From Planctomycetaceae bacterium (GTDB lineage: Bacteria; Planctomycetota; Planctomycetia; Pirellulales; UBA1268), in contig CANGIH010000007.1 of assembly GCA_947453875.1 (NCBI GenBank), positions 1 through 17,190 on the forward strand: DNA of 17,190 nt, given 5' to 3'. Shown piece after piece: positions 6,445 to 14,158 of this stretch (the first letter of the stretch is position 1; each line of letters begins with the position of its first letter). The notes under the pieces were generated by a model. That model saw only the letters and a list, made by a program, of their open reading frames with translations. It searched no databases and was not told the DNA's origin. The position numbers and the translations under genes were made by a program.

Positions 6445-8715
6445 GTGTTCACGCTGCCGGCAGGTTGGCAACCGGCGGGCTGGGCGATGGTGGCCCTGCT
6501 CACGATCCTGGCCGGCTATGGGCTCACGTGCCTGCGGATCGACGACGACCTCTTCGCGCTGGTGCGAGACTCCGGCTCCGACTTCCGTGCCATCGACGAA
6601 GCGTCGGCGTTGTTCGGCTCTCCCGACCGAGACTGCATCATCCGGGCGGCGGCGCGTTCGGGAGACATTTTCGACGCCGATGCTCTCCTGCAGCTGCGCG
6701 ATGCCGTCCTCCGCCTTCGGCAGGTGAGCGGCGTCGAGGAAGTCCGGTCCATCTTCGACGTCCGCCGCGAGGGCGCCGCCGGAGCCGTTCTGCCGATCAT
6801 CCCGAACAAGCGTGGCCCCCTGGGCGCCGAGGCACGTGCCTCGGCCAAGAGCCGCGCCGTGCGACACCCCCTCGTCGCAGGCCACCTGCTCTCGGCCGAC
6901 GCAGCCTCCTCGCTCGTGCTCGTGCGGCTGGAGGCCGACGCCGATCGTCCGCCCCGGCTGCCCGAGGTGATCGTCGCGATCGAACGCGTCCTCGAGTCCA
7001 TCGGTGGTCCCGATTCCGCACTCGACCTCGAACTCACCGGCCTGCCCGCCATCCGGGAACAGGCGGGCCGCAGTCTGCGTCGCGACATGCTGATCTTCAA
7101 CGTGCTGGGCCTGTCGCTGGCGGTGGCACTCTCGGCGATCGTGGCCAGAAGCCTGCGGTCGACGGTAGTGACCTGCGTGCCCCCTTTCGTGGGCGCCGTC
7201 TGGGCATTCGGGGTGCTGGGGCTGGGCGGAGTTCCGGTCAACATCCTCACCAGTGTCGTCCCCTCGCTGGCACTCGCGGTGGGCACCTGCGACTCCATCC
7301 ACTTCATCGAGGACATGCGACGCAGCGTGCGACGCGGCATCCCACCTGCGGCCGCGTCGAGCCACGCGATCATCCGGGTAGGCCGCGCCTGCGGGCTGAC
7401 GAGCCTCGTGACGGCGATCGGCTTCGCCTCGCTGGCGGCGGCGCAGATCGATGCCGTGCGTGGGTTCGGGATCGCGGCGGCCGTCGGGGCGCTGGCCAGC
7501 TTTCTGGCGGTATCGCTGATCACGCCGCTGATCGCGGCCACCGGCTTTTGCAGCGGCCCGCGGCTGGGCCGCTCTTCCCGCACGGCCGGCCGACTGGCCA
7601 ACCTGCTGGCGGGAGTTTCCCTGCGACACGCCCGGCCGATCGCCCTCGTCGGCGTCGGACTCACGCTCCTGCTCTCGTTGGCCGGGTCGGGCATCGACGC
7701 CGACAGCCGCGTGATCGACTCCCTGCCCCGCGACGCGTCAGCCGCGCGGGCGCTGGTGCGGGTCGATCGCGACTTTGGCGGAGCGATGGGCGTCGTCGTG
7801 GTGGTGGGCTGGCCCGACGACGTCGATTGGCGAGACGACGCCGTGCGTGCTTCACTGGATGAAGTCCACGACGTGCTCGAGCGGTCCGGCGGAATCTCGC
7901 GGACAATCTCACTGGCCACGGTCGCCGCCACGCTTCCCGACAGGTCCCAAAAACGGCTGGTCGCGGAGGACTTTCATGACTTCGTGGCGCCGAAGTCCCG
8001 CGTGGCGCTCGTTCGGGCCCGGGTGTCCGACGTCGGCTTCCGCGGCCTGGAAGGCGTCTCCGAGCGAGTCGATGCCGAACTCGGGGCGCTCGCGCGCCGA
8101 AAGCCGGGCTGGCGGTTCGAGTTGACGGGCATGTCGGTCGTCTCGGCGCGAAACATCCGACAACTCGTCCGCGACCTGGGCTCCAGCCTGTTTCTGGAGG
8201 TGGTCGTGATCGGCGTCATCCTAGCGTGCGCGTTTCGCTCGCCGTTGGCCGGATTGGTGAGCCTGGTGCCGAACGTGTTTCCTCTCACGGTGATCGGTGG
8301 CCTGCTGATGGCGACGGGCCGCTCGCTCGACCCGGCCACCGTGATCTTGTTCAATGTCTGCCTGGGCCTGGCGGTCGACGACACGGTGCATCTGATGTCG
8401 TCGCTGGCCCGGCACCGTCAGGCGGGCGTGCCAACCGCCACCGCCGTGCGGCGAGCTGTCGCGGAGACGGGAAACGCGGTGGTCGTGAGCGGCCTCTTAC
8501 TTGCGGTGAATTTCGCGACCGTCACCGCCAGCAGCGTGCCGTCACTGGCCGCCTTCGGCCGGCTGGCATGCGCCGCCGTGGTGGCGGCAACCGTGGCGGA
8601 ACTCGTGTTCCTGCCGGCGCTGCTCGTGGCCACCGATGCGGCCGTCCGCGTATTCTTGCCCCGGTTTCGCGACGGCATCTTCGCAGCCGACCCGGTGGAG
8701 TCACGCCCGGCCTGA
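6445..8715 (+). CDS. RND-superfamily exporter with two MMPL/SSD modules
   Basis: About 756 residues from GTG 6445. The layout is duplicated: a first transmembrane helix (around residues 15-30, GWAMVALLTILAGYGL), a periplasmic domain, a five- to six-helix bundle (about 215-375), a short cytosolic link, a further helix and second periplasmic domain, and a second bundle (about 575-735). The second bundle carries GLAVDDTVHL with the paired aspartates D645-D646 that RND pumps use for proton relay. The equivalent place in the first bundle reads AVGTCDSIHF, so one acidic residue is retained. The family moves hydrophobic compounds (lipids, hopanoids, drugs) from the inner membrane and includes the hopanoid transporter HpnN; the substrate here is unknown. 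The start is uncertain: TTG 6292 adds 51 unconserved residues and ATG 6487 would cut into the first helix. No adaptor or TolC-like partner is in the window. It ends 71 bases before a convergent gene. Confidence 0.85.
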   Translation: MFTLPAGWQPAGWAMVALLTILAGYGLTCLRIDDDLFALVRDSGSDFRAIDEASALFGSPDRDCIIRAAARSGDIFDADALLQLRDAVLRLRQVSGVEEVRSIFDVRREGAAGAVLPIIPNKRGPLGAEARASAKSRAVRHPLVAGHLLSADAASSLVLVRLEADADRPPRLPEVIVAIERVLESIGGPDSALDLELTGLPAIREQAGRSLRRDMLIFNVLGLSLAVALSAIVARSLRSTVVTCVPPFVGAVWAFGVLGLGGVPVNILTSVVPSLALAVGTCDSIHFIEDMRRSVRRGIPPAAASSHAIIRVGRACGLTSLVTAIGFASLAAAQIDAVRGFGIAAAVGALASFLAVSLITPLIAATGFCSGPRLGRSSRTAGRLANLLAGVSLRHARPIALVGVGLTLLLSLAGSGIDADSRVIDSLPRDASAARALVRVDRDFGGAMGVVVVVGWPDDVDWRDDAVRASLDEVHDVLERSGGISRTISLATVAATLPDRSQKRLVAEDFHDFVAPKSRVALVRARVSDVGFRGLEGVSERVDAELGALARRKPGWRFELTGMSVVSARNIRQLVRDLGSSLFLEVVVIGVILACAFRSPLAGLVSLVPNVFPLTVIGGLLMATGRSLDPATVILFNVCLGLAVDDTVHLMSSLARHRQAGVPTATAVRRAVAETGNAVVVSGLLLAVNFATVTASSVPSLAAFGRLACAAVVAATVAELVFLPALLVATDAAVRVFLPRFRDGIFAADPVESRPA

Positions 8716-8756
8716 TCGAGCGATCGACGCATGTCGCCCTCGATCGGAGGACGCCT

Positions 8757-8786
8757 CGGCCGCCGACGCGGCCGGGCACCGCCCGG
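8757..8786. terminator. Candidate bidirectional terminator between convergent genes
   Basis: Two overlapping hairpins occupy the 71-base convergent gap: CGGCCG (8757-8762) with CGGCCG (8769-8774), or CCGGGC (8772-8777) with GCCCGG (8781-8786). They share bases, so only one can form at a time. The second abuts the stop codon of the outer-membrane gene. Neither has a T-run, so termination is plausible from position only. Confidence 0.3.
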
Positions 8787-9641
8787 TCACCGCAGCAGCC
8801 CGCGGAAGGGTTCGTAGATTCGCAGCGACAGAAGGACCTCGGATCTCAGAAACCCGAAGGCGACGTCCTCTCGCGTGACGGTCCATCCAAACCCGAAGAT
8901 ACGATAACTCGCATCGAACGCGATGCGGTCGCTGACGTTCCAAATGGCGCCCACGCCGGCCTGCCAGGCGTATCCCGTCATGGTGCGATCGATACTCGGA
9001 GCGGGTGGATCGACGTTGATCTTCTGATACTCCGTCTGGAAGCTTGCGGCACCGATGCCGCCGCCACCGTAGAGATCCATCTGCTCGGTGAGGTTGAAGT
9101 CGCGCCACACGTTCGCCAGCGAGGACCAGCCACAGCTCCGCGCCTGCGACTCACAGACGAGGGTAGGGTCGCGGACGGAGTAATTTTCGTTGAAACCGAG
9201 ATACGTCTGCGCGATGGGGCCCCGGTAGCGGCCCTCGACCTCGACCCGGAGCCGGCCGTTGGACCGCTCCAGCGCCATCCCGACGGCACCGCCCTCCGTC
9301 AGGCTCGAAGACGGCGTGTTGTCGCCGGACACGACGAGGAACGAGCCGCCGAGGATGCCGGTCATGTAGAAACGGCTCGCGGACGGACCGAGCACGCCCT
9401 GGGAGACCGGCGTCATCGCGGGCAGCAGCGAGATGGGTTCCCGCTCGTTCACGGGAACGATGGCTTCCCACCCCGCTGGACTCACGGATTCATCGTCCCA
9501 TGACGCGAAAGCTTCGAGGTCGAGCACGCGTGGGAGGTCATCGGCATTGCCCCGTCCCGCGAGGCAGACGAGCACGAGCACGAGGCTCGGAATCGCCGTG
9601 ACTCCCGCCCGGCCCGGTCGTCTCCAGAGGACCGCGAGCAT
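8787..9641 (-). CDS. Outer-membrane beta-barrel protein, function unknown
   Basis: A 284-residue protein with an N-terminal signal peptide (MLAVLWRRPGRAG, then a hydrophobic run ending CLAGRGNA-DD, cleaved near residue 30). Alternating strands follow: FYMTGILGGSFLVV, GAVGMALERSNGRLRVEVEG, MTGYAWQAGVGAIWNVSDRI and FDASYRIFGFGW. These are typical of small 8- to 10-strand barrels of the OmpA-like/porin-family type. The start at ATG 9641 is chosen because GGAG lies 8 bases upstream and the signal peptide begins there; the open frame reaches back to 9785 but the extension is unconserved in appearance. Two cysteines (in CESQARSCG) could form a disulfide in an extracellular loop. It could be structural, a pore or a binding protein. 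It lies downstream of the carotenoid enzyme on the same strand, separated by 242 bases with a hairpin, so probably an independent unit. Confidence 0.75.
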   Translation of the reverse strand: MLAVLWRRPGRAGVTAIPSLVLVLVCLAGRGNADDLPRVLDLEAFASWDDESVSPAGWEAIVPVNEREPISLLPAMTPVSQGVLGPSASRFYMTGILGGSFLVVSGDNTPSSSLTEGGAVGMALERSNGRLRVEVEGRYRGPIAQTYLGFNENYSVRDPTLVCESQARSCGWSSLANVWRDFNLTEQMDLYGGGGIGAASFQTEYQKINVDPPAPSIDRTMTGYAWQAGVGAIWNVSDRIAFDASYRIFGFGWTVTREDVAFGFLRSEVLLSLRIYEPFRGLLR

Positions 9642-9654
9642 CTCGTTTTCTCCG
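9642..9654 (-). promoter_or_regulatory. Ribosome binding site fixing the barrel-protein start
   Basis: On the minus strand the sequence reads GGAGAAAACGAG immediately before the ATG ending at 9641, a good Shine-Dalgarno core at 8-base spacing. It supports this start over upstream in-frame ATG 9698. Confidence 0.6.
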
Positions 9655-9840
9655 AAGCGTCGCCCACCGCGGGCATCAGGTGAATTCCGATAGGTCATCG
9701 GCACCTTCGTCGCGTCCGTGCGAATGAAAAGCCGCGCAGTGGCACAGTCGCACGGACGACCTGCTCGCGGCCACGAGGGCGACACAGTGGGGAGCGGGCG
9801 GGGACTTTACGGCCCACGAGGCTCGCACGAAGAGGATTCC

Positions 9841-9860
9841 GTGCCAGGTTTGCCCGGCAC
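9841..9860 (-). terminator. Hairpin after the CrtU-like gene
   Basis: Bases 9841-9848 and 9853-9860 form an 8-bp stem with one G.U pair around a 4-base loop. It sits 23 bases past the stop codon of the minus-strand carotenoid gene. No T-run follows, so it is a candidate terminator or mRNA 3'-end stabiliser. Confidence 0.4.
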
Positions 9861-9883
9861 AACGCCCCCACGCATCCCCTGCA

Positions 9884-11404
9884 CTACGCTTCGGCACGCC
9901 GCAGAAACCGCAGTGGAGCCAGCAAACCCTCGCGGGGCACGCTGCGAATCGGCTCCGGCGCGACTCCCTGACGTGCAAGCAGCGTGTTGGCGGCTATGAA
10001 TCCCGACACGGCCGCTCGCTCCATCAGGGCACAGGGCATCGGCACCGAGACATAGTCTCCCGCCAGCGCGACATCCGCGATCGCCGTCCGGGCCGTCGGT
10101 CGCAGACGCATCGAACCCGGAGGAAACGCCGGACAGTCTTGTCGAATGAGCATGACCTCGTCCAAGACCCGCACGCCGCGAGTCTCCGGATAAAATGTCT
10201 GCAGGGCGGCGAGCAGGTCGGACCGTATGCCGGCTTCATCCCAGCCGTCCGGCACGGCGTACGCGTGCAGTTCCACGACACTGCCGCCGTGCCTCGCCGC
10301 CCACGCTGCGCTCTCGTCTTGAAAGCGATCGTAGCAGGAGATGTTGTCCAATAATCCGACCCCGGTGGTGCCCACGAAGGCCGCGCGATCGGCACGCAGC
10401 GGATCCTCGAGCCACACACGCAAAACCGCGAACCGCAAGGTCGTCCGCAGACGCTCGATTCCGGAGAGTGGCGCCAGGGCCGGACTCGTCTCCACAAGCC
10501 TCGAGACCGCCGGCACATCCAGCGCGATGACCACGTCGTCGGCATCGACGCTCCCCGCCGTATGCTCCACCCGCAGCGTGCCATCCATGTGGCGATCGAC
10601 CCGCGACACGGCAGCGCCCGTAAGCACCCGCACGCCGCGGCTGCGGAGCCATTTTTCGAATGGCTTCCATATTCCCACGTGCAGCGGCTGCCTCACCGCA
10701 TCGAAAATCAGCCCCTCGGGATTGCCCGTAAAGTAGAAGTGGAAGCTCATCAGCAATTCCGCGGCCGACAGTTGCTCTTCCGGATTGAAGAACGAGTGCG
10801 AAAACACGTCGAACAGCATTCGCTTTGCCACATCCGGAAAGCGGAGCGATTGGAGGTACTCCGTCGCGCTCACGCCATCGAACCGGTCGTAGGTTCGCTC
10901 GGATGAGAATCGGAGCATCTCCAGCGCCGCGAACGCATCGACGCGCATCACGTCGCCCGCCGTCAGATACGGCGTCTGCCAGACGAGCTTCATCAGCTGG
11001 AAGGGCGTGCGGGTGGGCAGGCCGCGAAAGCTCTGCAACATGCCGTCCGGCCCGAGGATCGGGTAGTCCGGCAACGGCTGCAGCAAAGAAAGATCGGGAT
11101 CGATCCGCCGCAAGAGCCCGCGCAGGTTGTAATATTGTCGGAAAAAAGCGTGAAAGCCCCGCTCGACCTGGACCCGCTCGCCATTCTCCAGGCGGTGTTC
11201 GAAACCGCCGGCGCGGCCGCCGAGCAAGGGTTCCCGCTCGATGAGCGTGACATCCACACCCCGCTCGCACAGCACCGTCGCGGCCGCCACACCGGCGATC
11301 CCCCCGCCGATCACCGTGCAGCGGTGCGGCCTGGTCACGCGCGCGGCGAGCGCGCGACCGCCCGGTTCGGGGATGTACAGCGTTTCCGGACAGAGACGAC
11401 TCAT
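9884..11404 (-). CDS. crtU: CrtU-like carotenoid desaturase/methyltransferase (putative isorenieratene synthase)
   Basis: A 506-residue FAD-dependent oxidoreductase of the phytoene-desaturase superfamily. The dinucleotide-binding motif VIGGGIAG lies at residues 31-38, followed by the acidic IERE end of the second strand and LLGGRAGGFEH. The signature GFHAFFRQYYNLRGLLRRID, then LPDYPILGPDG, RTPFQLMKLVW, YDRFDGVSATEYL, FSHSFFNPEEQLSAAEL and FHFYFTGNPEGLIFD, matches from memory the CrtU family, whose members convert the beta-ionone rings of beta-carotene to aromatic phi rings by desaturation and methyl migration. Length agrees with that family (about 500). ATG 11404 is preferred; TTG 11419 would add five residues. 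It lies opposite to the crtY-E-I-B operon, separated by 0.8 kb of debris, and CrtY would supply its beta-carotene substrate. A phi-ring versus chi-ring product, or another related desaturase role, cannot be told apart by eye. HpnE-type squalene enzymes are shorter and lack the RQYYNLR block. Confidence 0.78.
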   Translation of the reverse strand: MSRLCPETLYIPEPGGRALAARVTRPHRCTVIGGGIAGVAAATVLCERGVDVTLIEREPLLGGRAGGFEHRLENGERVQVERGFHAFFRQYYNLRGLLRRIDPDLSLLQPLPDYPILGPDGMLQSFRGLPTRTPFQLMKLVWQTPYLTAGDVMRVDAFAALEMLRFSSERTYDRFDGVSATEYLQSLRFPDVAKRMLFDVFSHSFFNPEEQLSAAELLMSFHFYFTGNPEGLIFDAVRQPLHVGIWKPFEKWLRSRGVRVLTGAAVSRVDRHMDGTLRVEHTAGSVDADDVVIALDVPAVSRLVETSPALAPLSGIERLRTTLRFAVLRVWLEDPLRADRAAFVGTTGVGLLDNISCYDRFQDESAAWAARHGGSVVELHAYAVPDGWDEAGIRSDLLAALQTFYPETRGVRVLDEVMLIRQDCPAFPPGSMRLRPTARTAIADVALAGDYVSVPMPCALMERAAVSGFIAANTLLARQGVAPEPIRSVPREGLLAPLRFLRRAEA

Positions 11405-11548
11405 GGTGCACACTGCCAACCGTCGCCGCAGATGCGCGAAACCGTGCTCCGGGTTGACGCCTGCCGGATATCACCCGGTCTTCTTCGATCTGCAGGCGAC
11501 CGCGGCCTCTCTCGGCGCGGGTCGAGATCATACCTCACGTGGGGCCTC
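11405..11548. promoter_or_regulatory. Divergent intergenic region upstream of the CrtU-like gene
   Basis: This 144-base gap separates the CrtU-like gene from the HicB-like ORF and must hold the carotenoid gene's promoter. On the minus strand TATGAT at 11528-11533 is a -10-like hexamer, but no good -35 lies at the right distance and it is about 125 bases before the start codon. No operator is evident. Confidence 0.2.
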
Positions 11549-11755
11549 GTGAACGCGTGCACAGCGGCGACCAACGCGACGCACGTCGCGGCCGAGGGCG
11601 GTTTCATCGCCAGGGCCGTCGGAGAGTCGATCTTCACCGCGGGCGATACGCTCGAGGCGGTCAGGGCCTATGTACGAGATGCCGTGGAGTGTCACTTCGA
11701 GGAAGGGCACATCCCGAAAATCATCCGTCTGCTTTTCGTCCGCGATGAAGGATAA
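11549..11755 (+). CDS. Orphan HicB-like antitoxin-type protein, possibly decayed
   Basis: A 68-residue ORF from GTG 11549. The core GGFIARAVGESIFTAGDTLE, followed by VRDAVECHFEEG, PKIIRLLFVRDE, matches the small HicB/UPF0150-like family, whose members fold as a partial RNase H-like domain and often pair with a HicA mRNA interferase. Residues after about 15 fit well. The first 15 (VNACTAATNATHVAA) do not look like the usual opening beta strand, and there is no ATG and only a weak ribosome binding site, so the 5' end may be damaged. The expected HicA gene is missing: downstream lies an IS91 transposase fragment on the other strand. The toxin was probably lost, or this is a stand-alone member of the family. 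The frame is open upstream to 11135, but that part is antisense to crtU and is rejected. Confidence 0.55.
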   Translation: MNACTAATNATHVAAEGGFIARAVGESIFTAGDTLEAVRAYVRDAVECHFEEGHIPKIIRLLFVRDEG

Positions 11756-11792
11756 AAGATAGCCCGGTCAATGGCACGACCGCAACGGTCTT

Positions 11793-11994
11793 GGAGAAGG
11801 CCACGACAAAAACCCTGGCCGCAGCCCGTGCAGAGAGCGCGTGCGAATCCAATGCAGAGGATGCCGCACTCGAGATAGCCGCGGAGTTCCTCCTCAACGT
11901 GGCCCGGCACGGGCCGCTCGGCACGGTCGCGCCACTCGAGCCAGCGCTCGAGGTTCTCAGAGACGATCCTGTGGAGCGGAGTCTTCTCGGGGCG
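11793..11994 (-). pseudogene. IS91-family transposase N-terminal fragment, frameshifted
   Basis: The minus frame reads PLHRIVSENLERWLEWRD, a short linker, then VEEELRGYLECGIL, GFARALCTGCGQGF. This matches the N-terminal helix and the start of the zinc-binding domain of IS91-type (Y2/HUH) transposases. At the run of five A on the plus strand (11808-11812) the frame shifts by one: removing one base restores GQGFVVAFS, the next family residues. After that serine (about 11793) the similarity ends in all frames, without the expected CKGRGxCPSC cysteines or any catalytic domain. It is therefore a truncated relic. In the unshifted frame the minus ORF continues to 11692. No IS91 ends (oriIS/terIS) were recognised. 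Confidence 0.65.
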
Positions 11995-12197
11995 GCGACG
12001 CTCGCCGCGGCGTGCCGGCGCGGAGCCGGCATGAGGCCGGAGGCGGGGCCGCGCGGGAAACGCGGCGGCGGAAGCGATCATGGGCAGACGGGGGCGGGGG
12101 CAGCGTGCGTGATCGCGTGCACACTATTCTGCCGCCGCCCCAGATGCGAGCGAGCCGCGGGAAACGCCGTCGCTTCGAGTCGCTACACTTTCAGGCC
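11995..12197. other. Leader region of the carotenoid operon
   Basis: GC-rich sequence without a recognisable gene. It must contain the operon promoter unless transcription begins further left. TACACT at 12184-12189 and TATTCT around 12126 resemble -10 hexamers but no convincing -35 accompanies either. No riboswitch-like structure was seen. Confidence 0.25.
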
Positions 12198-12971
12198 ATG
12201 GCCAGCCGTCGACCCCGAAAACCCGTCAATCCCACCCGCCGCCGGAACCGCCGTGCCGAGGCGGCCGCATCGCCATCGTGGTCGCTCGACCCCCCGGGGC
12301 TCGACGAGGCCAACAGGCTCGTGAGCGTGGCGGAGGGCTTCGATGGGGAGCGGGCGCGGGAACTTACCACGGAGGCCCTCGGGCTTTCGCCCGACTGTGC
12401 GCTCGCGCACGTGCTTCTGGCCGAACTCTCCGACGATGCCGACGCCGCCGAAGAGCAGTATCGCCAGGGCATCGCCGCAGGGGAGTGGGCGCTCGGGGAG
12501 GCAGCCATCGAGCGGCACATGGGGGAACTTGGTCGGGTCGTGGAGGCCGCCGGGTATCTCCGGGCTCGCCGGGGGCTTGTCGCCGACAACGCGGTCGTCG
12601 CGTCGTTGGTGGTGCTCTTCGCCGTCGCGAGCCCGATCGTGAGCTTCCCGGTCTCTTTCTGCGGCTGGCATTCGTTGCGGGGCCTTCAGCGACTCCGTCG
12701 CGAACGAGGAGAGAGTTGGCCGGAACTGGCCAGAAGCCTCGCGGCCCTGACCGTAGGGGCGATCGCCCTGGTCGCGCTGGCATCGTGGCTCGTGCTCGGT
12801 GGCGCGGGCTGGAATGGCACGCTCATTCGGGTGACCTTTGTGGGTTTGAGTGCTGTGGCCGTGCCGCATCTGCTTCTGCACGGCGTCGCCCCCCTGTGCG
12901 AGGCGTTTGCAACACGGCGACCGTCGTCGCTGCAGTTGAAGCCCCGCATGACCGTGGGGTGCTCCGCATGA
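12198..12971 (+). CDS. Unknown TPR-plus-membrane protein heading the carotenoid operon
   Basis: A 257-residue protein of unknown function. Residues 1-20 are strongly basic (MASRRPRKPVNPTRRRNRRA). Residues ~36-105 form helical, alanine-rich repeats of TPR type (ERARELTTEALGLSPDCALA, then HVLLAELSDDADAAEEQYRQ, GIAAGEWALG), resembling the ST7-like TPR proteins seen in bacteria. Three likely membrane helices follow (about 131-156, 181-202 and 209-232). The segment with SP, FPVSF, G, SLRGLQRLRRERG between the first two recalls DUF4190-like membrane proteins, a tentative likeness. ATG 12198 is chosen because the upstream open frame (to 11841) is antisense to the IS91 relic and compositionally unlike protein. 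Its stop overlaps the crtY start as ATGA (12968-12971), so translation is probably coupled. This context suggests a role in carotenoid production, membrane placement or enzyme assembly, but nothing in the sequence proves it. Confidence 0.75.
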   Translation: MASRRPRKPVNPTRRRNRRAEAAASPSWSLDPPGLDEANRLVSVAEGFDGERARELTTEALGLSPDCALAHVLLAELSDDADAAEEQYRQGIAAGEWALGEAAIERHMGELGRVVEAAGYLRARRGLVADNAVVASLVVLFAVASPIVSFPVSFCGWHSLRGLQRLRRERGESWPELARSLAALTVGAIALVALASWLVLGGAGWNGTLIRVTFVGLSAVAVPHLLLHGVAPLCEAFATRRPSSLQLKPRMTVGCSA

Positions 12972-14158
12972 CATCGCTCTCGGAGTTCGATTACGCCATC
13001 GTGGGCGGCGGTCTACAGGGCTGTCTGTTAGCCCATGCGCTGGCCTGGCACCGGCCGGAGGCGACCGTCCTGCTCCTCGAACGGGCCGACGAGTTGTGCG
13101 GCAATCACACCTGGTCGTTTCACGAGACGGACGTCGCCGAGCAGGCAAGAATCTGGTTCGACCCGCTGGTCGCTCACCGTTGGCCAGGCTACCGCGTCAG
13201 ATTTCCGACACTGTCGCGGCGGGTCAAAATCGCTTACGCGTCGATCACGTCGGACCGCCTCCGAGAGGCAACGCTGGCGCTGGCAGGTGGCGCGGAGGGC
13301 CCTGCTCGCCCCGGCCGACTCGTCGTGCGCACCGGCGAGTCGTGCGAAATCCTGTCGCCGACCGCCGTCAGACTCGGCGGGACCGCCGACGTTTCGTGCC
13401 GCGCGGTCCTCGACTGCCGCGGCCGGGCGGAGGCAGGGGCACCGCGCGGAGCGGGCTATCAGACTTTCATCGGACACGAGTATCAGACTGCTCGGGGCTG
13501 GCCGGCATCGGAACCGACGGTCATGGATGTCCCGGCGGACCAGGCTGCGGGGTTCGAGTTTCTTTACGAGCTCCCGCTCGGTCCCGATCGAGTGCTGCTC
13601 GAGTACACCCGGTTCCACGAGGAGCCAGCCTGCGACGAATCGCGGGCCGCCTCGCTGATCTCGGCTCGGCTGGCCGAGGCCGGCGCAGGATCGGCGAAAC
13701 TGATCCGAACCGAGCACGGGTGTCTCCCGATGCCCTATGTAACCGCAGCCACGCGCGAGACACCGTCGCCCGCCGGCGGCTATGCCGGAGACTGGTATCA
13801 CGCCGCCACGGGATACTCGATGCCGCTGGCCGTTCGCTTTGCGGAACTCGTCGCCCGGGCCTGCCCGGACCGGGTCGCCGCCGAGGTGGCCTCCGCGGCC
13901 GCGGAAGACCGGCTCCGGCGAGGATTCGCCCGCTTTCTGAACCGGCTGCTCTTTTGCCTGGTCAGGGCCGAAGATCGCTGGAAGATCTTCCGACGCTTCT
14001 ACCGTGTCTTGCCGGAAGAGCGAATCGCCCGGTTTTACGCCCATCGCTTCACGTTCACCGATGCGGCTCGGATCATGATTGGCTTGCCGCCGATCGGCCT
14101 GTCGCCGATTCGTTTTGCTAGGTCGTTTGTCTCGCTCCCGGGGCCGCTGCCCACATGA
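12968..14158 (+). CDS. crtY: Lycopene beta-cyclase CrtY
   Basis: A 396-residue flavoprotein-fold enzyme that closes beta-ionone rings on both ends of lycopene to give beta-carotene at the inner membrane. The dinucleotide-binding motif AIVGGGLQGCLLAHAL covers residues 10-25, and the CrtY signature LCGNHTWSFHETD follows at about 45. Later blocks are VLDCRGRAE, GHEYQTARGW, VMDVPADQAAGFEFLYELPL, VLLEYTRF (209-216, the strand where CrtY proteins carry a conserved acidic residue) and the C-terminal YHAATGYSMPLAVRFAELVA. Length matches proteobacterial CrtY (about 380-400). The ATG at 12968 is set by the family N-terminus and by the ATGA overlap with the preceding gene. The open frame upstream to 12278 lies inside that gene and is not used. 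Its own stop overlaps the prenyl synthase start (ATGA, 14155-14158). Confidence 0.94.
   Translation: MTSLSEFDYAIVGGGLQGCLLAHALAWHRPEATVLLLERADELCGNHTWSFHETDVAEQARIWFDPLVAHRWPGYRVRFPTLSRRVKIAYASITSDRLREATLALAGGAEGPARPGRLVVRTGESCEILSPTAVRLGGTADVSCRAVLDCRGRAEAGAPRGAGYQTFIGHEYQTARGWPASEPTVMDVPADQAAGFEFLYELPLGPDRVLLEYTRFHEEPACDESRAASLISARLAEAGAGSAKLIRTEHGCLPMPYVTAATRETPSPAGGYAGDWYHAATGYSMPLAVRFAELVARACPDRVAAEVASAAAEDRLRRGFARFLNRLLFCLVRAEDRWKIFRRFYRVLPEERIARFYAHRFTFTDAARIMIGLPPIGLSPIRFARSFVSLPGPLPT

Noticed and set aside
6262..7931. Two long minus-strand open frames (455 and 471 codons) opposite the MMPL gene
   Set aside because: They are antisense shadows in GC-rich DNA: low-complexity Arg/Ala/Gly/Ser content, no domain, while the plus frame has clear RND features.
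9642..9785. Upstream extension of the barrel protein
   Set aside because: A good GGAG site and signal peptide place the start at 9641.
9884..11404. Reading as hydroxysqualene dehydroxylase HpnE
   Set aside because: HpnE is shorter (about 420 residues) and, as far as I recall, lacks the FFRQYYNLR block. No hpnC/hpnD partners are present, whereas C40 genes are.
10236..11531. 431-codon minus frame overlapping the CrtU-like gene
   Set aside because: Same strand, different frame, Arg/Ala/Gly-rich without domains; the CrtU frame has a clear FAD fold.
11135..11548. Upstream extension of the HicB-like ORF
   Set aside because: It overlaps the crtU coding region in antisense and has no family-like sequence.
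11841..12197. N-terminal extension of the TPR-membrane protein
   Set aside because: The extension is Arg/Gly-rich antisense to the IS91 relic; a normal start exists at ATG 12198.
13096..14121. 341-codon plus frame inside crtY
   Set aside because: Out-of-frame shadow; crtY motifs lie in the other frame.
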